Below are positions 5,321 to 11,633 of a DNA stretch of 11,633 nt, one piece after another (the stretch's first letter is position 1; every line of letters starts with the position of its first letter). The translations under genes and the position numbers were made by a program. This stretch comes from an uncultured Clostridia bacterium (GTDB lineage Bacteria > Bacillota > Clostridia > TANB77 > CAG-508), in assembly GCA_948875265.1 (NCBI GenBank), contig CAQRYF010000052.1, positions 1 to 11,633 of the forward strand, in the 5' to 3' direction. The notes beneath the pieces were generated by a model. That model was not told the origin of the DNA and did not search any database. It saw nothing but the letters and a program-made list of their open reading frames with translations.

Positions 5321-6550
5321 TTATGAATAGAAGAATTCTTTTACTCTTTCTATTACTGTTTTTATAAAACTTTCATTATTTTGTGTATCTATACTACTTG
5401 ATACTGTTTTAGCAAATGGCCTTGCTGCAATGTATCTAACTAGTGCATAACTTGTTCTATATGTAGGTTTTACTGTGCTAACAGCTCTTCCTGTTGATAT
5501 TTTAACAGGTATATTTAAATTTATTTTTCCTGCCACATCACTTTTATTAATATTTACTATTCCTTGTCCTGTTAAAATAACATTATTAATTTTTTGTTTT
5601 ATCCCCTGATTTGTTATTTCTTTATTTATAATAGAAAACATTTCTTCTATTCTTGCTTCAATTATTTCTATTAATTCTGAACTTTTTATTATCCTATTTT
5701 TATTATCATCTCTACATGTATTTAATATAATATCATTGTCATTATCAATAAATGATTTTAATGCTAATCCATATTGCCTTTTTAATTTATCTGCTTCTTC
5801 TTCTGATATATTTAGTACAAGTGCTATATCATTAGTGATATTATCTCCTCCTAAAGGAATTGAGTTTGTATATATAAATGTTGAGCCTTCAAAAACTCCT
5901 ATATCTGTATTTCCTGCACCTATATCTAAAAGCATTATATTATCATGTAGTTCATTTTTATCTAATATTAAATTTCTTTCAGCTAATGTAATTGGAACTA
6001 TTCCATCAATTTCTAGTCCAGCTTTTTTGAATATACTATTTAATTGTCTTACATAGTCTTTTTCAGCTAATATCACTTGTGCACTTATTGTAAAGCTTGA
6101 ACTTAAATTTCCTACAGGATCTGTAACTACAGTACCATTTTCTAATGTTATCTTATCTGGTACTATATCTATTAAAGTTTTTCCATCTGGTATTTCAATA
6201 TCTTTTACTTGCATAATTGCATTTTGTACATCTTTTACTGATATTCCTGCATATTTGTCTCTAACATCTTTTGTTATACTATTTTGTACTATTGTTACAT
6301 ATTTTCCTGGAATTGTTACATATGCTGAATTAATTTTTAAATTCGTCTCATCTTCAGCATCTTTTATTGTCTTAGCTATACTTAGGCTTATTTCATCTTC
6401 GTTTATTATTTTCCCCTTCTTTAGTCCACTACATTTATATGAGGTATTACATATTATCTCTATTTGACCAAAGTTATTCACTTCTCCTAAAACTGTGCAA
6501 ACTTTGCTTGTCCCTATGTCAATACCTACTATGATATCTCCTATTGCCAA
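5321..6550 (-). CDS. ftsA: Cell division protein FtsA
   Basis: Actin-like ATPase that tethers FtsZ filaments to the membrane. The 409-residue product has phosphate-1 motif VGIDIGTSKVCTVLGE at the N-terminus, phosphate-2 motif LLDIGAGNTDIGVFEGS followed by IPLGGDNITND, and adenosine motif VILTGQG. The extreme C-terminus, IKTVIERVKEFFYS, is the amphipathic membrane-targeting helix. The frame stays open further upstream to 6619, but TTG at 6550 is chosen as start: GGAGG sits 7 bases before it, it gives the usual short N-terminus before the first ATPase motif, and it lies downstream of a good promoter whose elements fall inside the longer frame. It is transcribed with ftsZ. Confidence 0.96.
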   Translation of the reverse strand: MAIGDIIVGIDIGTSKVCTVLGEVNNFGQIEIICNTSYKCSGLKKGKIINEDEISLSIAKTIKDAEDETNLKINSAYVTIPGKYVTIVQNSITKDVRDKYAGISVKDVQNAIMQVKDIEIPDGKTLIDIVPDKITLENGTVVTDPVGNLSSSFTISAQVILAEKDYVRQLNSIFKKAGLEIDGIVPITLAERNLILDKNELHDNIMLLDIGAGNTDIGVFEGSTFIYTNSIPLGGDNITNDIALVLNISEEEADKLKRQYGLALKSFIDNDNDIILNTCRDDNKNRIIKSSELIEIIEARIEEMFSIINKEITNQGIKQKINNVILTGQGIVNINKSDVAGKINLNIPVKISTGRAVSTVKPTYRTSYALVRYIAARPFAKTVSSSIDTQNNESFIKTVIERVKEFFYS

Positions 6551-6590
6551 GTTAATTCCTCCATTTTTTAGTATATTTTTTCTAAGTGTA

Positions 6591-6619
6591 TATATATTAC
6601 ATTTTAAGACAAATGTCAA
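6591..6619 (-). promoter_or_regulatory. Sigma-A-type promoter of ftsA-ftsZ
   Basis: TTGACA (6619-6614), a perfect -35, is followed after exactly 17 bases by TATATA (6596-6591) on the minus strand. Transcription would start near 6584, leaving a leader of about 35 bases with the GGAGG site before the TTG start. Four phased A-tract repeats lie directly upstream. Confidence 0.7.
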
Positions 6620-6622
6620 TAG

Positions 6623-6666
6623 AATTTGTTATATTTTTGTAATATTTTTGTAATAATTTTGTAATA
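6623..6666. repeat. Four tandem 11-bp A/T repeats upstream of the ftsA promoter
   Basis: Units (plus strand): AATTTGTTATA, TTTTTGTAATA, TTTTTGTAATA, ATTTTGTAATA, exactly 11 bases apart and starting four bases upstream of the -35. On the transcribed strand each unit carries an A-tract (ACAAAAA). One helical turn per unit puts all tracts on one DNA face, as in UP elements or intrinsically curved promoters; a repeated protein site is the other reading. Confidence 0.75.
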
Positions 6667-6710
6667 ATGTTTTCTTCATATTTCTATATGTATTGTTTTA
6701 GGTGTATTTT

Positions 6711-6742
6711 AGGCAGGATTTTATTCCTGCCTTTAATTTTTT
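6711..6742 (+). terminator. Terminator-like hairpin in plus orientation between sbp and ftsA
   Basis: AGGCAGGA and TCCTGCCT form an 8-bp perfect stem with loop TTTTAT, followed on the plus strand by TTAATTTTTT. It looks like an ordinary intrinsic terminator but for plus-strand transcription, while all nearby genes are on the minus strand. On the minus strand the hairpin is followed by A-rich sequence, so it is a weak terminator for sbp at best. Confidence 0.55.
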
Positions 6743-6786
6743 ATCCAATTATTTGACATTTTGTATTATACTTAGAAACACTTAAT

Positions 6787-7170
6787 TTATTTTTCTATTT
6801 CTTTTTTTATCTTTTTTACTTCATTAATTTTATTTGACCATTTATCAACATAGTATCTTCTTATTATTGCTAAATTCACAAACATTCTACCTACAAAAAC
6901 TACAATTGCAGCTAGATAAATATCTACATTTAACTTTTGTCCTAATACTGTTAGAAGTATTGCAAGTATTGCATTTCCAAAAAATCCTGATATAAATATT
7001 TTCATATCAAATCTTTTATTAACTACTGATGCTATCCCTCCAAATACTGAATCTAATGCAGCAATTACTGCTATTGCTAAATAACTTGAATATGTATAAG
7101 AAATTATTGGTGCATACATTCCTAATATAACTCCTAATATACATCCAATTAATATTGCTATAAAAATCAT
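6787..7170 (-). CDS. sbp: Small basic membrane protein Sbp (DUF1290)
   Basis: A 127-residue protein with a hydrophobic body: segments at about 2-20 and 29-50, a loop with NKRFDMKIFISGFFGNA, then about 65-78 and 84-100, and a lysine-rich cytoplasmic tail (KINEVKKIKKEIEK). It matches the conserved Sbp/DUF1290 family found next to ylxW, ylxX and ftsA in B. subtilis; biochemical function is unknown. Start ATG 7170 has a GGAGGAA site that overlaps the stop of the preceding DUF881 gene, so the two are closely coupled. An intergenic gap of about 235 bases with a promoter separates it from ftsA. Confidence 0.92.
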   Translation of the reverse strand: MIFIAILIGCILGVILGMYAPIISYTYSSYLAIAVIAALDSVFGGIASVVNKRFDMKIFISGFFGNAILAILLTVLGQKLNVDIYLAAIVVFVGRMFVNLAIIRRYYVDKWSNKINEVKKIKKEIEK

Positions 7171-7181
7171 TTAATTTCCTC

Positions 7182-7889
7182 CTATTCCATATATTTTGTT
7201 TTTATTTCACCATTATACTTATTTATTTTTATTTTGTTTATTTTTTCTATAGATACATCTTGGCCTATTTTTTTCATCTCATCTACATGGCCTCCATTTC
7301 CAATTAATCCACTTTCAAGATATGACTGGTCCCCAATAGCTTTAATAACATATGGTGATAATATTCTTTGTCCATTTATTTTTATATATGTTTCATTAAT
7401 ATCAACAATATCTGTCATGTTTATTATTCTTTCATCATTAATAGATATTGCTTCTGCTCCTGATAATCTTAATGCATTTACAATAACAATTAAATCATCT
7501 GCTGTTACTCTGCTGATTTCTTCTTTTTCTGTTTCCCTTATTGTTATTTCTATCCCTTGTCCTTCAATATCATTTTTTCCTAATGACATATTTACTTGTT
7601 CTAATTCTTTTTCTACTAATTTACTTGTCTCTTCATTAGATTGCTTCGTTTCTTTATATTCATTTATCTTTGATATAGTTTCTTCATATTTTTGGTTAGT
7701 TTCTTCATATTTTGTTTTCCAATTAGCAAGTTCAGTTCTAAGTTCAGTCTCTCTCATATTTTCAATTGATGTTATGTCTGTTTCATTTACTATTTTAAAC
7801 TGCATTGACATGACCATTACTAATGCAAAGCAAGCTATTCCAAGTGTTATAGTCATAGTTATTTTTCCCTTTTTTATATTCTTCTTCAT
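7182..7889 (-). CDS. DUF881 family membrane-anchored protein (second copy, YlxX/YlxW-like)
   Basis: 235 residues: a short basic N-terminus, one membrane segment at about 12-30, a coiled-coil region at about 45-100 (KTKYEETNQKYEETISKI), then the DUF881 domain with GQGIEITIRE, ADDLIVIVNALRLSGAEAIS and INDERI. The domain should lie outside the membrane. The core pattern is the same as in the upstream neighbour, so the two arose by duplication; their role is unknown though they are regularly found with ftsQ, sbp and ftsA. Start ATG 7889 follows GGAGGT by about 7 bases, 20 bases after the first copy. The DUF881 domain of this copy has IEGQGIEI where the other has VTGPGVII. Confidence 0.9.
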   Translation of the reverse strand: MKKNIKKGKITMTITLGIACFALVMVMSMQFKIVNETDITSIENMRETELRTELANWKTKYEETNQKYEETISKINEYKETKQSNEETSKLVEKELEQVNMSLGKNDIEGQGIEITIRETEKEEISRVTADDLIVIVNALRLSGAEAISINDERIINMTDIVDINETYIKINGQRILSPYVIKAIGDQSYLESGLIGNGGHVDEMKKIGQDVSIEKINKIKINKYNGEIKTKYME

Positions 7890-7909
7890 ATTTACCTCCT
7901 AACATAAAA

Positions 7910-8626
7910 TTAATCAACTACTTCAGAATATTTATATGAAATAACACCTGTATATTTAGGTATTGTGATACTATTATATTTTTTAAGTTCAACTCCTACG
8001 CTATCTTCTTTAAGTCGCTGTAAATATCCTCCTGGTCTTGATAACCCTGATAGCTGTTCTGGAAGCCCTACTGCTTTTATAACAAATGGTGCACCTACTT
8101 TTTCTCCATTTATATCTATAATATTTCCTCCACATATTATACCACTTGTTGGAACTAATCTTTGATCATTTATTGATATCGCCTCTGCTCCTGCATTTTT
8201 TAGTTCATTTATCACACTTAAAACATCTACATCATGTACTAATAATGAACTGGCATTCAACACTGAATTTACATCTTTCTTACTATCACTAAGTGTAATT
8301 ATCACTCCTGGACCAGTTACCTCAGCTAGCCCTATTATTTTATTTCCTTCTTTTATTTCTGATTCCTTTTTTTCTAGTTCTGTATTATTTTTAGTAGAAT
8401 TTTCTCTTTCTTTTTCTAGTTCGTTTTCCGCTTTTTCTAATTCTTTATATTTATTATCATATTTCTCTTTATATTTTAAAACCTCTGCTCTTAAATTATT
8501 TTCTTCATAATTTTGGCTTACTGTTGAATTTGAACTTTTTACTGTTCTTACTTGTATACATATTCCTAATGTTAAGGCAAAACACATTAATCCTAGAACT
8601 ATACTAATTGTTTTCTTATTAGTCAT
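7910..8626 (-). CDS. DUF881 family membrane-anchored protein (first copy)
   Basis: 238 residues with the same plan as its downstream neighbour: membrane segment at about 8-26, a Lys/Glu-rich coiled coil at about 45-93, and the DUF881 domain starting TGPGVIITLSD and continuing ELKNAGAEAISINDQRLV, IDINGEKVGAPFVIKAVG. It ends with TGVISYKYSEVVD. Start ATG 8626 is preceded by GAGGGAAA. It follows ftsQ after about 34 bases and is presumably on the same transcript. The family function is not known; location suggests a link with the division or wall machinery on the outer side of the membrane. Confidence 0.92.
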   Translation of the reverse strand: MTNKKTISIVLGLMCFALTLGICIQVRTVKSSNSTVSQNYEENNLRAEVLKYKEKYDNKYKELEKAENELEKERENSTKNNTELEKKESEIKEGNKIIGLAEVTGPGVIITLSDSKKDVNSVLNASSLLVHDVDVLSVINELKNAGAEAISINDQRLVPTSGIICGGNIIDINGEKVGAPFVIKAVGLPEQLSGLSRPGGYLQRLKEDSVGVELKKYNSITIPKYTGVISYKYSEVVD

Positions 8627-8660
8627 ATATCTTTCCCTCTTTCTTTACCTAATTATATTT

Positions 8661-9665
8661 TTACACTTCCACTTTCTCTCTAAAATATGGTCTAAATTTA
8701 TTATTTAAATCTCCATTAACAAAAATCTCTCCTTCATGATTTTTTGTTTGTTCTATTATAGCAACTGCATGTAATATTTTATTAGTTAAATTTGAATTAT
8801 CTCCTAAATGTATTTTCTTTTTTTCTTCTTCTAGATATATACTATATTCATTTTCATTGGTTATGTCAATACTTGTGACCTTTAAGTCTATATTATTTTC
8901 TCTCGTAGCATTCATTATTTTTATTATATCTTCTAATTTATTTAAATCTTCATTATTTAGCCTATTATTAGGAGCTATTTGTTCTTCACTAGTAGCTATT
9001 CCTTGTACTATTGGTAATCCTTTATTATCTTCTGAAATTTCTAATATATATCCTTGAGTATTAATATATGCATATTTTCCCATAAAATCCAAACTGTATT
9101 TAGGCATTCTTTCTTCAACATCTATTTGTATAGTATTTGGAATTTTTCTTTTTATTTTTACGTTTTCTATATAAGCATTTTCTTTAATATTTTTTATTAC
9201 ACTAGATTTAGTAAATTTAAAAATATTCTCATCTTGTTTCAAGTTTGATAAACTTGTTATTGTTTCTGTACTTACTTGACTACTATTTAAAACTTCTATG
9301 TGTTTTATATTAAAAATTGGTGAAGTGAAAGCAAATGCTGTTCCTCCTGCTATAATTCCTACTAAAAATATAAATTTTAAAAACAATTTGATTTTTCTAT
9401 TTCTCTTTCTTCTTTTTTGTTCTTTTTTATTTAGCTCTTTTCTCTTTATTTCTTCTTTTTTTATTTTATTTTTATTTGTCATTTGAATAACTGTTTCTGT
9501 ATCTAAATCAAAGTCATTTTCTTGCATTTCTAATTTTCTTTGTTTTATTCTTTTTTCTCTTTCTTTTGCTTTTTTTCTTTTCATCATATCATCAATTGTT
9601 TCTTTTTTAGAGTCTTGTCCATTTTTCATATAATATAAATTCATATTTGTTTGTTTTGACTTCAA
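8661..9665 (-). CDS. ftsQ: Cell division protein FtsQ/DivIB
   Basis: Bitopic divisome protein that with FtsL and DivIC links the Z ring to septal wall synthesis. The 334 residues split into a long cytoplasmic N-terminus (1-92), a membrane segment (94-114, LFLKFIFLVGIIAGG), a POTRA domain (about 116-185: FNIKHIEVLNSSQVSTETI to RKIPNTIQIDVEERMP) and the beta-domain (to about 320, with INTQGYILE). The start is TTG 9665, chosen because AAGGAGG lies 8 bases upstream; an ATG eight codons later is less well placed. The cytoplasmic part is unusually long and charged, much longer than the roughly 30 residues in B. subtilis, with 40% Lys/Arg near the membrane. It lies about 85 bases downstream of murA, across a hairpin. 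Confidence 0.94.
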   Translation of the reverse strand: MKSKQTNMNLYYMKNGQDSKKETIDDMMKRKKAKEREKRIKQRKLEMQENDFDLDTETVIQMTNKNKIKKEEIKRKELNKKEQKRRKRNRKIKLFLKFIFLVGIIAGGTAFAFTSPIFNIKHIEVLNSSQVSTETITSLSNLKQDENIFKFTKSSVIKNIKENAYIENVKIKRKIPNTIQIDVEERMPKYSLDFMGKYAYINTQGYILEISEDNKGLPIVQGIATSEEQIAPNNRLNNEDLNKLEDIIKIMNATRENNIDLKVTSIDITNENEYSIYLEEEKKKIHLGDNSNLTNKILHAVAIIEQTKNHEGEIFVNGDLNNKFRPYFREKVEV

Positions 9666-9700
9666 TTTAAATTCCTCCTTTTTAGTTACAATGGTTATAT

Positions 9701-9731
9701 GTTGCCAAAAAGGGTAATCCCCTTTGGCAAC
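9701..9731. other. Hairpin between murA and ftsQ
   Basis: GTTGCCAAA (9701-9709) pairs perfectly with TTTGGCAAC (9723-9731), and the inner GGG/CCC extends the stem beyond a two-base bulge. Neither strand has a T-run after it, so a standard terminator is unlikely. It may be an RNA processing or stability element that lets murA and ftsQ be expressed at different levels; this is inference. Confidence 0.6.
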
Positions 9732-9749
9732 CTGTAATCATCATTTCTA

Positions 9750-11000
9750 CTATTCTTCTATTTTTATATCTATGCCTAAATCTCTTATTTTTTTATCAAA
9801 TTTTTCATATCCTCTTAGGATATATTCTATATTTTCTATGGTTGTTGTTCCTTTTGCAGCTATTGCTGCAAGTACCATTGAAGCTCCTCCTCTTAAATCT
9901 GTTGCTTTTACATTTGCTCCATACAATTTTTTTACTCCTTTTATTACTGCAGTTCTACTTTCTATTTTTATTTTTGCTCCCATTCTTATTAGTTCTTGTA
10001 CATATTTATATCTGTTTTCAAATATATTTTCAACAATTATTGATGTTCCTTTTGCTGTACATAATATTGTTGCAAAAATTGATTGCATATCTGTTGGAAA
10101 TCCTGGATATGGCATTGTTTTTATATCTACTGCTTTTAATTTTTTGGGAGCAATTATATCAATTTCATTTTTGTCAATTGTCATTTTGCATCCTGCTTCT
10201 TCTAGTTTATCTATAATTGGTGTTATATGTGAAGGATTTACTTTTTTTAGTTTTATATTTCCACTTGTCATTGCAGCCATACAAAGAAATGTCCCTGCTT
10301 CTATTCTATCTGGCATAATATTATAACTTACATCTTTTAGATGTTTTACACCTTCTATTTCTATTATGTTAGAACCTGCCCCTTTTATTTTTGCTCCCAT
10401 CTTATTTAAAAAGCTTTGCAAATCAATTATTTCAGGTTCTCTTGCTGCATTTGTAATAGTTGTTTTTCCTTCTGCCAAACATGATGCAAGTATTGCATTT
10501 TCTGTTGCTCCTACACTTGGAAATTCTAAATCTATATTTTCTCCTATTATTCTATCACAACTACAACTAATATTTCCATAGTTTTTACTAATATTTATTC
10601 CTAATTTTTCAAAAGCTTTAAGATGTAAGTCTATTGGTCTTGTTCCAATGTCACATCCTCCTGGATACGAGAATTTTGCTTTTTTGTATTTTCCAACTAT
10701 ACTCCCAACAAAAATAACTGAAGAACGCATTTGTCTCATTAAGTCATCTGGTATTTCATATTTATTAATTTTACTAGTTTCTATTATTACTTTATTTTCT
10801 TTCTTTGTTACCTTTCCGCCTATTTTTTTTAATATTTCAAACATCATTTCTGTATCATGTATTTTGGGCACATTATATAGTGTTGTTTTTCCTCCATTTA
10901 AAATTGTTGCAGCTATTATAGGAAGTGCAGCATTTTTTGAACCTGATATTGTTACCTCTCCTTGAGCCTTACTTCCTCCTTTTATTATGTACTTAGCCAT
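9750..11000 (-). CDS. murA: UDP-N-acetylglucosamine 1-carboxyvinyltransferase MurA
   Basis: Cytosolic enzyme of the first committed step of peptidoglycan synthesis: transfers enolpyruvate from PEP to UDP-GlcNAc. The 416-residue length is normal. Lys22 and Asn23 of the active site are in SGSKNAALP (20-27); the loop with the catalytic, fosfomycin-reactive cysteine is GGCDIGTRPIDLHL (Cys116). Further signatures are GATENAILA, PDRIEAGTF, PYPGFPTDMQ and DLRGGASMVLAA. Start ATG 11000 has AAAGGTGG 8 bases upstream. Many Firmicutes have two MurA paralogues; which one this is cannot be settled here, but linkage to ftsQ suggests a role in growth or division. It diverges from the MGMT-family gene. Confidence 0.97.
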   Translation of the reverse strand: MAKYIIKGGSKAQGEVTISGSKNAALPIIAATILNGGKTTLYNVPKIHDTEMMFEILKKIGGKVTKKENKVIIETSKINKYEIPDDLMRQMRSSVIFVGSIVGKYKKAKFSYPGGCDIGTRPIDLHLKAFEKLGINISKNYGNISCSCDRIIGENIDLEFPSVGATENAILASCLAEGKTTITNAAREPEIIDLQSFLNKMGAKIKGAGSNIIEIEGVKHLKDVSYNIMPDRIEAGTFLCMAAMTSGNIKLKKVNPSHITPIIDKLEEAGCKMTIDKNEIDIIAPKKLKAVDIKTMPYPGFPTDMQSIFATILCTAKGTSIIVENIFENRYKYVQELIRMGAKIKIESRTAVIKGVKKLYGANVKATDLRGGASMVLAAIAAKGTTTIENIEYILRGYEKFDKKIRDLGIDIKIEE

Positions 11001-11187
11001 TTAACTTACCACCTTTCACTTTTATTTTGTTATATATTATGTTACATTTACGTAAAAAGTTCTAAAACTTCAATTTTCTCATTAAGATTATACTAAACTA
11101 TTTCTCCTCTATAATTTACTAACAATATAAATCAAACTATATAAAACTTACTTGAAATTCCATAAACTTTATCATAAAATATCTTTG
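11001..11187. promoter_or_regulatory. Divergent promoter region of murA and the MGMT-family gene
   Basis: This 187-base AT-rich stretch must hold promoters for both directions. A TATAAT is present on the minus strand (11092-11087), toward murA, and another on the plus strand (11110-11115), toward the repair gene. Neither has a convincing TTGACA at 17 bases, so the assignments are weak. No riboswitch or operator is recognised. Confidence 0.3.
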
Positions 11188-11505
11188 ATGATTAACATGA
11201 AAAATATACTAGATGACGATTTATCTTATTTAATATATTCTATTGTAAATGAAATACCTATTGGATATGTTGCAACTTATGGTCAAATTGCTAGATTAAT
11301 TAATAGACCTAAAAATGCTAGATTAGTTGGTAGAGCTTTAAAATTTGCTTTTCTATATGGTGATTTCCCATGCCATAGAGTTGTAAATCATCAAGGAAGA
11401 GTTTCACCAAGATGGAACGAGCAAATAGACTTATTGAAGAGTGAAGGTGTTACATTTAAAAGTGACTTTTGTGTTGACTTAAAAAAACATCAATGGAATA
11501 TATAA
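11188..11505 (+). CDS. MGMT-family (COG3695-like) DNA alkyl-lesion repair protein
   Basis: Small protein (105 aa) comprising only the DNA-binding/active-site domain of O6-alkylguanine-DNA alkyltransferases: IPIGYVATYGQIARLINRPKNA forms the helix-turn-helix with the arginine-finger region ARLVGRAL, and FPCHRVVN is the active-site loop. The acceptor cysteine is present (PCHR), unlike ATL proteins of E. coli type, which have Trp. The C-terminus LLKSEGVTF and VDLKKHQW fits the short COG3695 group, whose members range from repair enzymes to lesion flaggers for nucleotide excision repair. The start is uncertain: ATG 11188 is taken, ATG 11197 fits the family N-terminus equally well, TTG 11152 is possible, and none has a clear ribosome site. 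It is the only plus-strand gene and ends at a hairpin. Confidence 0.9.
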   Translation: MINMKNILDDDLSYLIYSIVNEIPIGYVATYGQIARLINRPKNARLVGRALKFAFLYGDFPCHRVVNHQGRVSPRWNEQIDLLKSEGVTFKSDFCVDLKKHQWNI

Positions 11506-11565
11506 AAACAAGGACTATTCTAAAATATTGTAATTAATTTAAAATAGTTCTTGTTTTGTATTTTA
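11505..11565 (+). terminator. Terminator of the MGMT-family gene
   Basis: AAAACAAGGACTATT (11505-11519) pairs with AATAGTTCTTGTTTT (11543-11557) with a single G-U, giving a 15-bp stem that begins at the stop codon and runs into T-rich sequence (TTTTGTATTTTATT). A T-run on the other strand as well makes it potentially bidirectional. From here to the window end I see no further gene. Confidence 0.75.
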
Positions 11566-11633
11566 TTAATATTATGATTTAATACAATTATCTTTATAAA
11601 TTTTATACATTTGTTCTTTATAACTATATTATT

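Noticed and set aside
6752..6757. Plus-strand TTGACA as a promoter between ftsA and sbp
   Set aside because: No -10 element at 16-18 bases and no plus-strand gene follows.
9701..9731. Terminator between murA and ftsQ
   Set aside because: The stem is good but neither strand has a T-run after it, so it is listed only as a hairpin.
1..11633. CRISPR array, tRNA or rRNA genes, transposase
   Set aside because: No regularly spaced repeats of CRISPR size, no cloverleaf or rRNA sequence and no transposase or integrase protein were recognised.

Overview
The window is very AT-rich chromosomal DNA from a low-GC, Gram-positive, endospore-forming bacterium, most likely a Clostridia-class Firmicute. The evidence is the gene order murA-ftsQ-DUF881-DUF881-sbp-ftsA-ftsZ-spoIIGA-sigE-sigG, the classic division/sporulation cluster of that phylum. 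Strong GGAGG-type ribosome binding sites and frequent TTG starts fit as well. The species cannot be named from the sequence.

Layout. Almost everything is on the minus strand, so it is read from right to left. At the right edge is a plus-strand gene for a small MGMT-family DNA repair protein, closed by a hairpin terminator and diverging from murA. Then follow murA, ftsQ (divIB), two tandem DUF881 genes and sbp. A strong vegetative-type promoter preceded by four 11-bp repeats drives ftsA-ftsZ, which ends at a terminator with a 12-bp stem. Next is the sporulation block: spoIIGA (protease that activates pro-sigma-E), sigE (mother-cell sigma factor), and sigG (late forespore sigma factor) with a sigma-F-like promoter. 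Beyond the sigG terminator, 1.4 kb holds a foreign-looking cassette (a Bro-N/antirepressor-like gene plus two tiny genes). It is bounded by a 67-bp direct repeat made of the sigG 3' end plus its terminator, and the window starts inside the outer copy.

Main observation. Both spoIIGA and sigE are interrupted in the zero frame, and in both the correct protein resumes exactly one base further on (+1). The two sites are the same: NTT CGG A (ATT CGG A in spoIIGA, CTT CGG A in sigE), in each case just before a glycine GGA codon that belongs to the +1 frame. Skipping the C restores a complete 295-residue SpoIIGA and a complete 245-residue SigE. TTCGGA occurs nowhere else in the window on either strand. 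I found no in-frame CGG codon among roughly 100 arginine codons of the other chromosomal genes. This suggests +1 frameshifting at a hungry or unassigned CGG codon, shared by a protease and its substrate and therefore able to gate sigma-E activation. Assembly error and independent mutation remain alternatives. One in-frame CGG in a small cassette gene argues against CGG being completely unreadable, if that gene is expressed.

How the genes work together: murA makes the first committed cell-wall precursor; FtsQ, FtsA and FtsZ build the divisome; Sbp and the DUF881 proteins are membrane or surface companions of unknown role; SpoIIGA, SigE and SigG run compartment-specific transcription after asymmetric septation.
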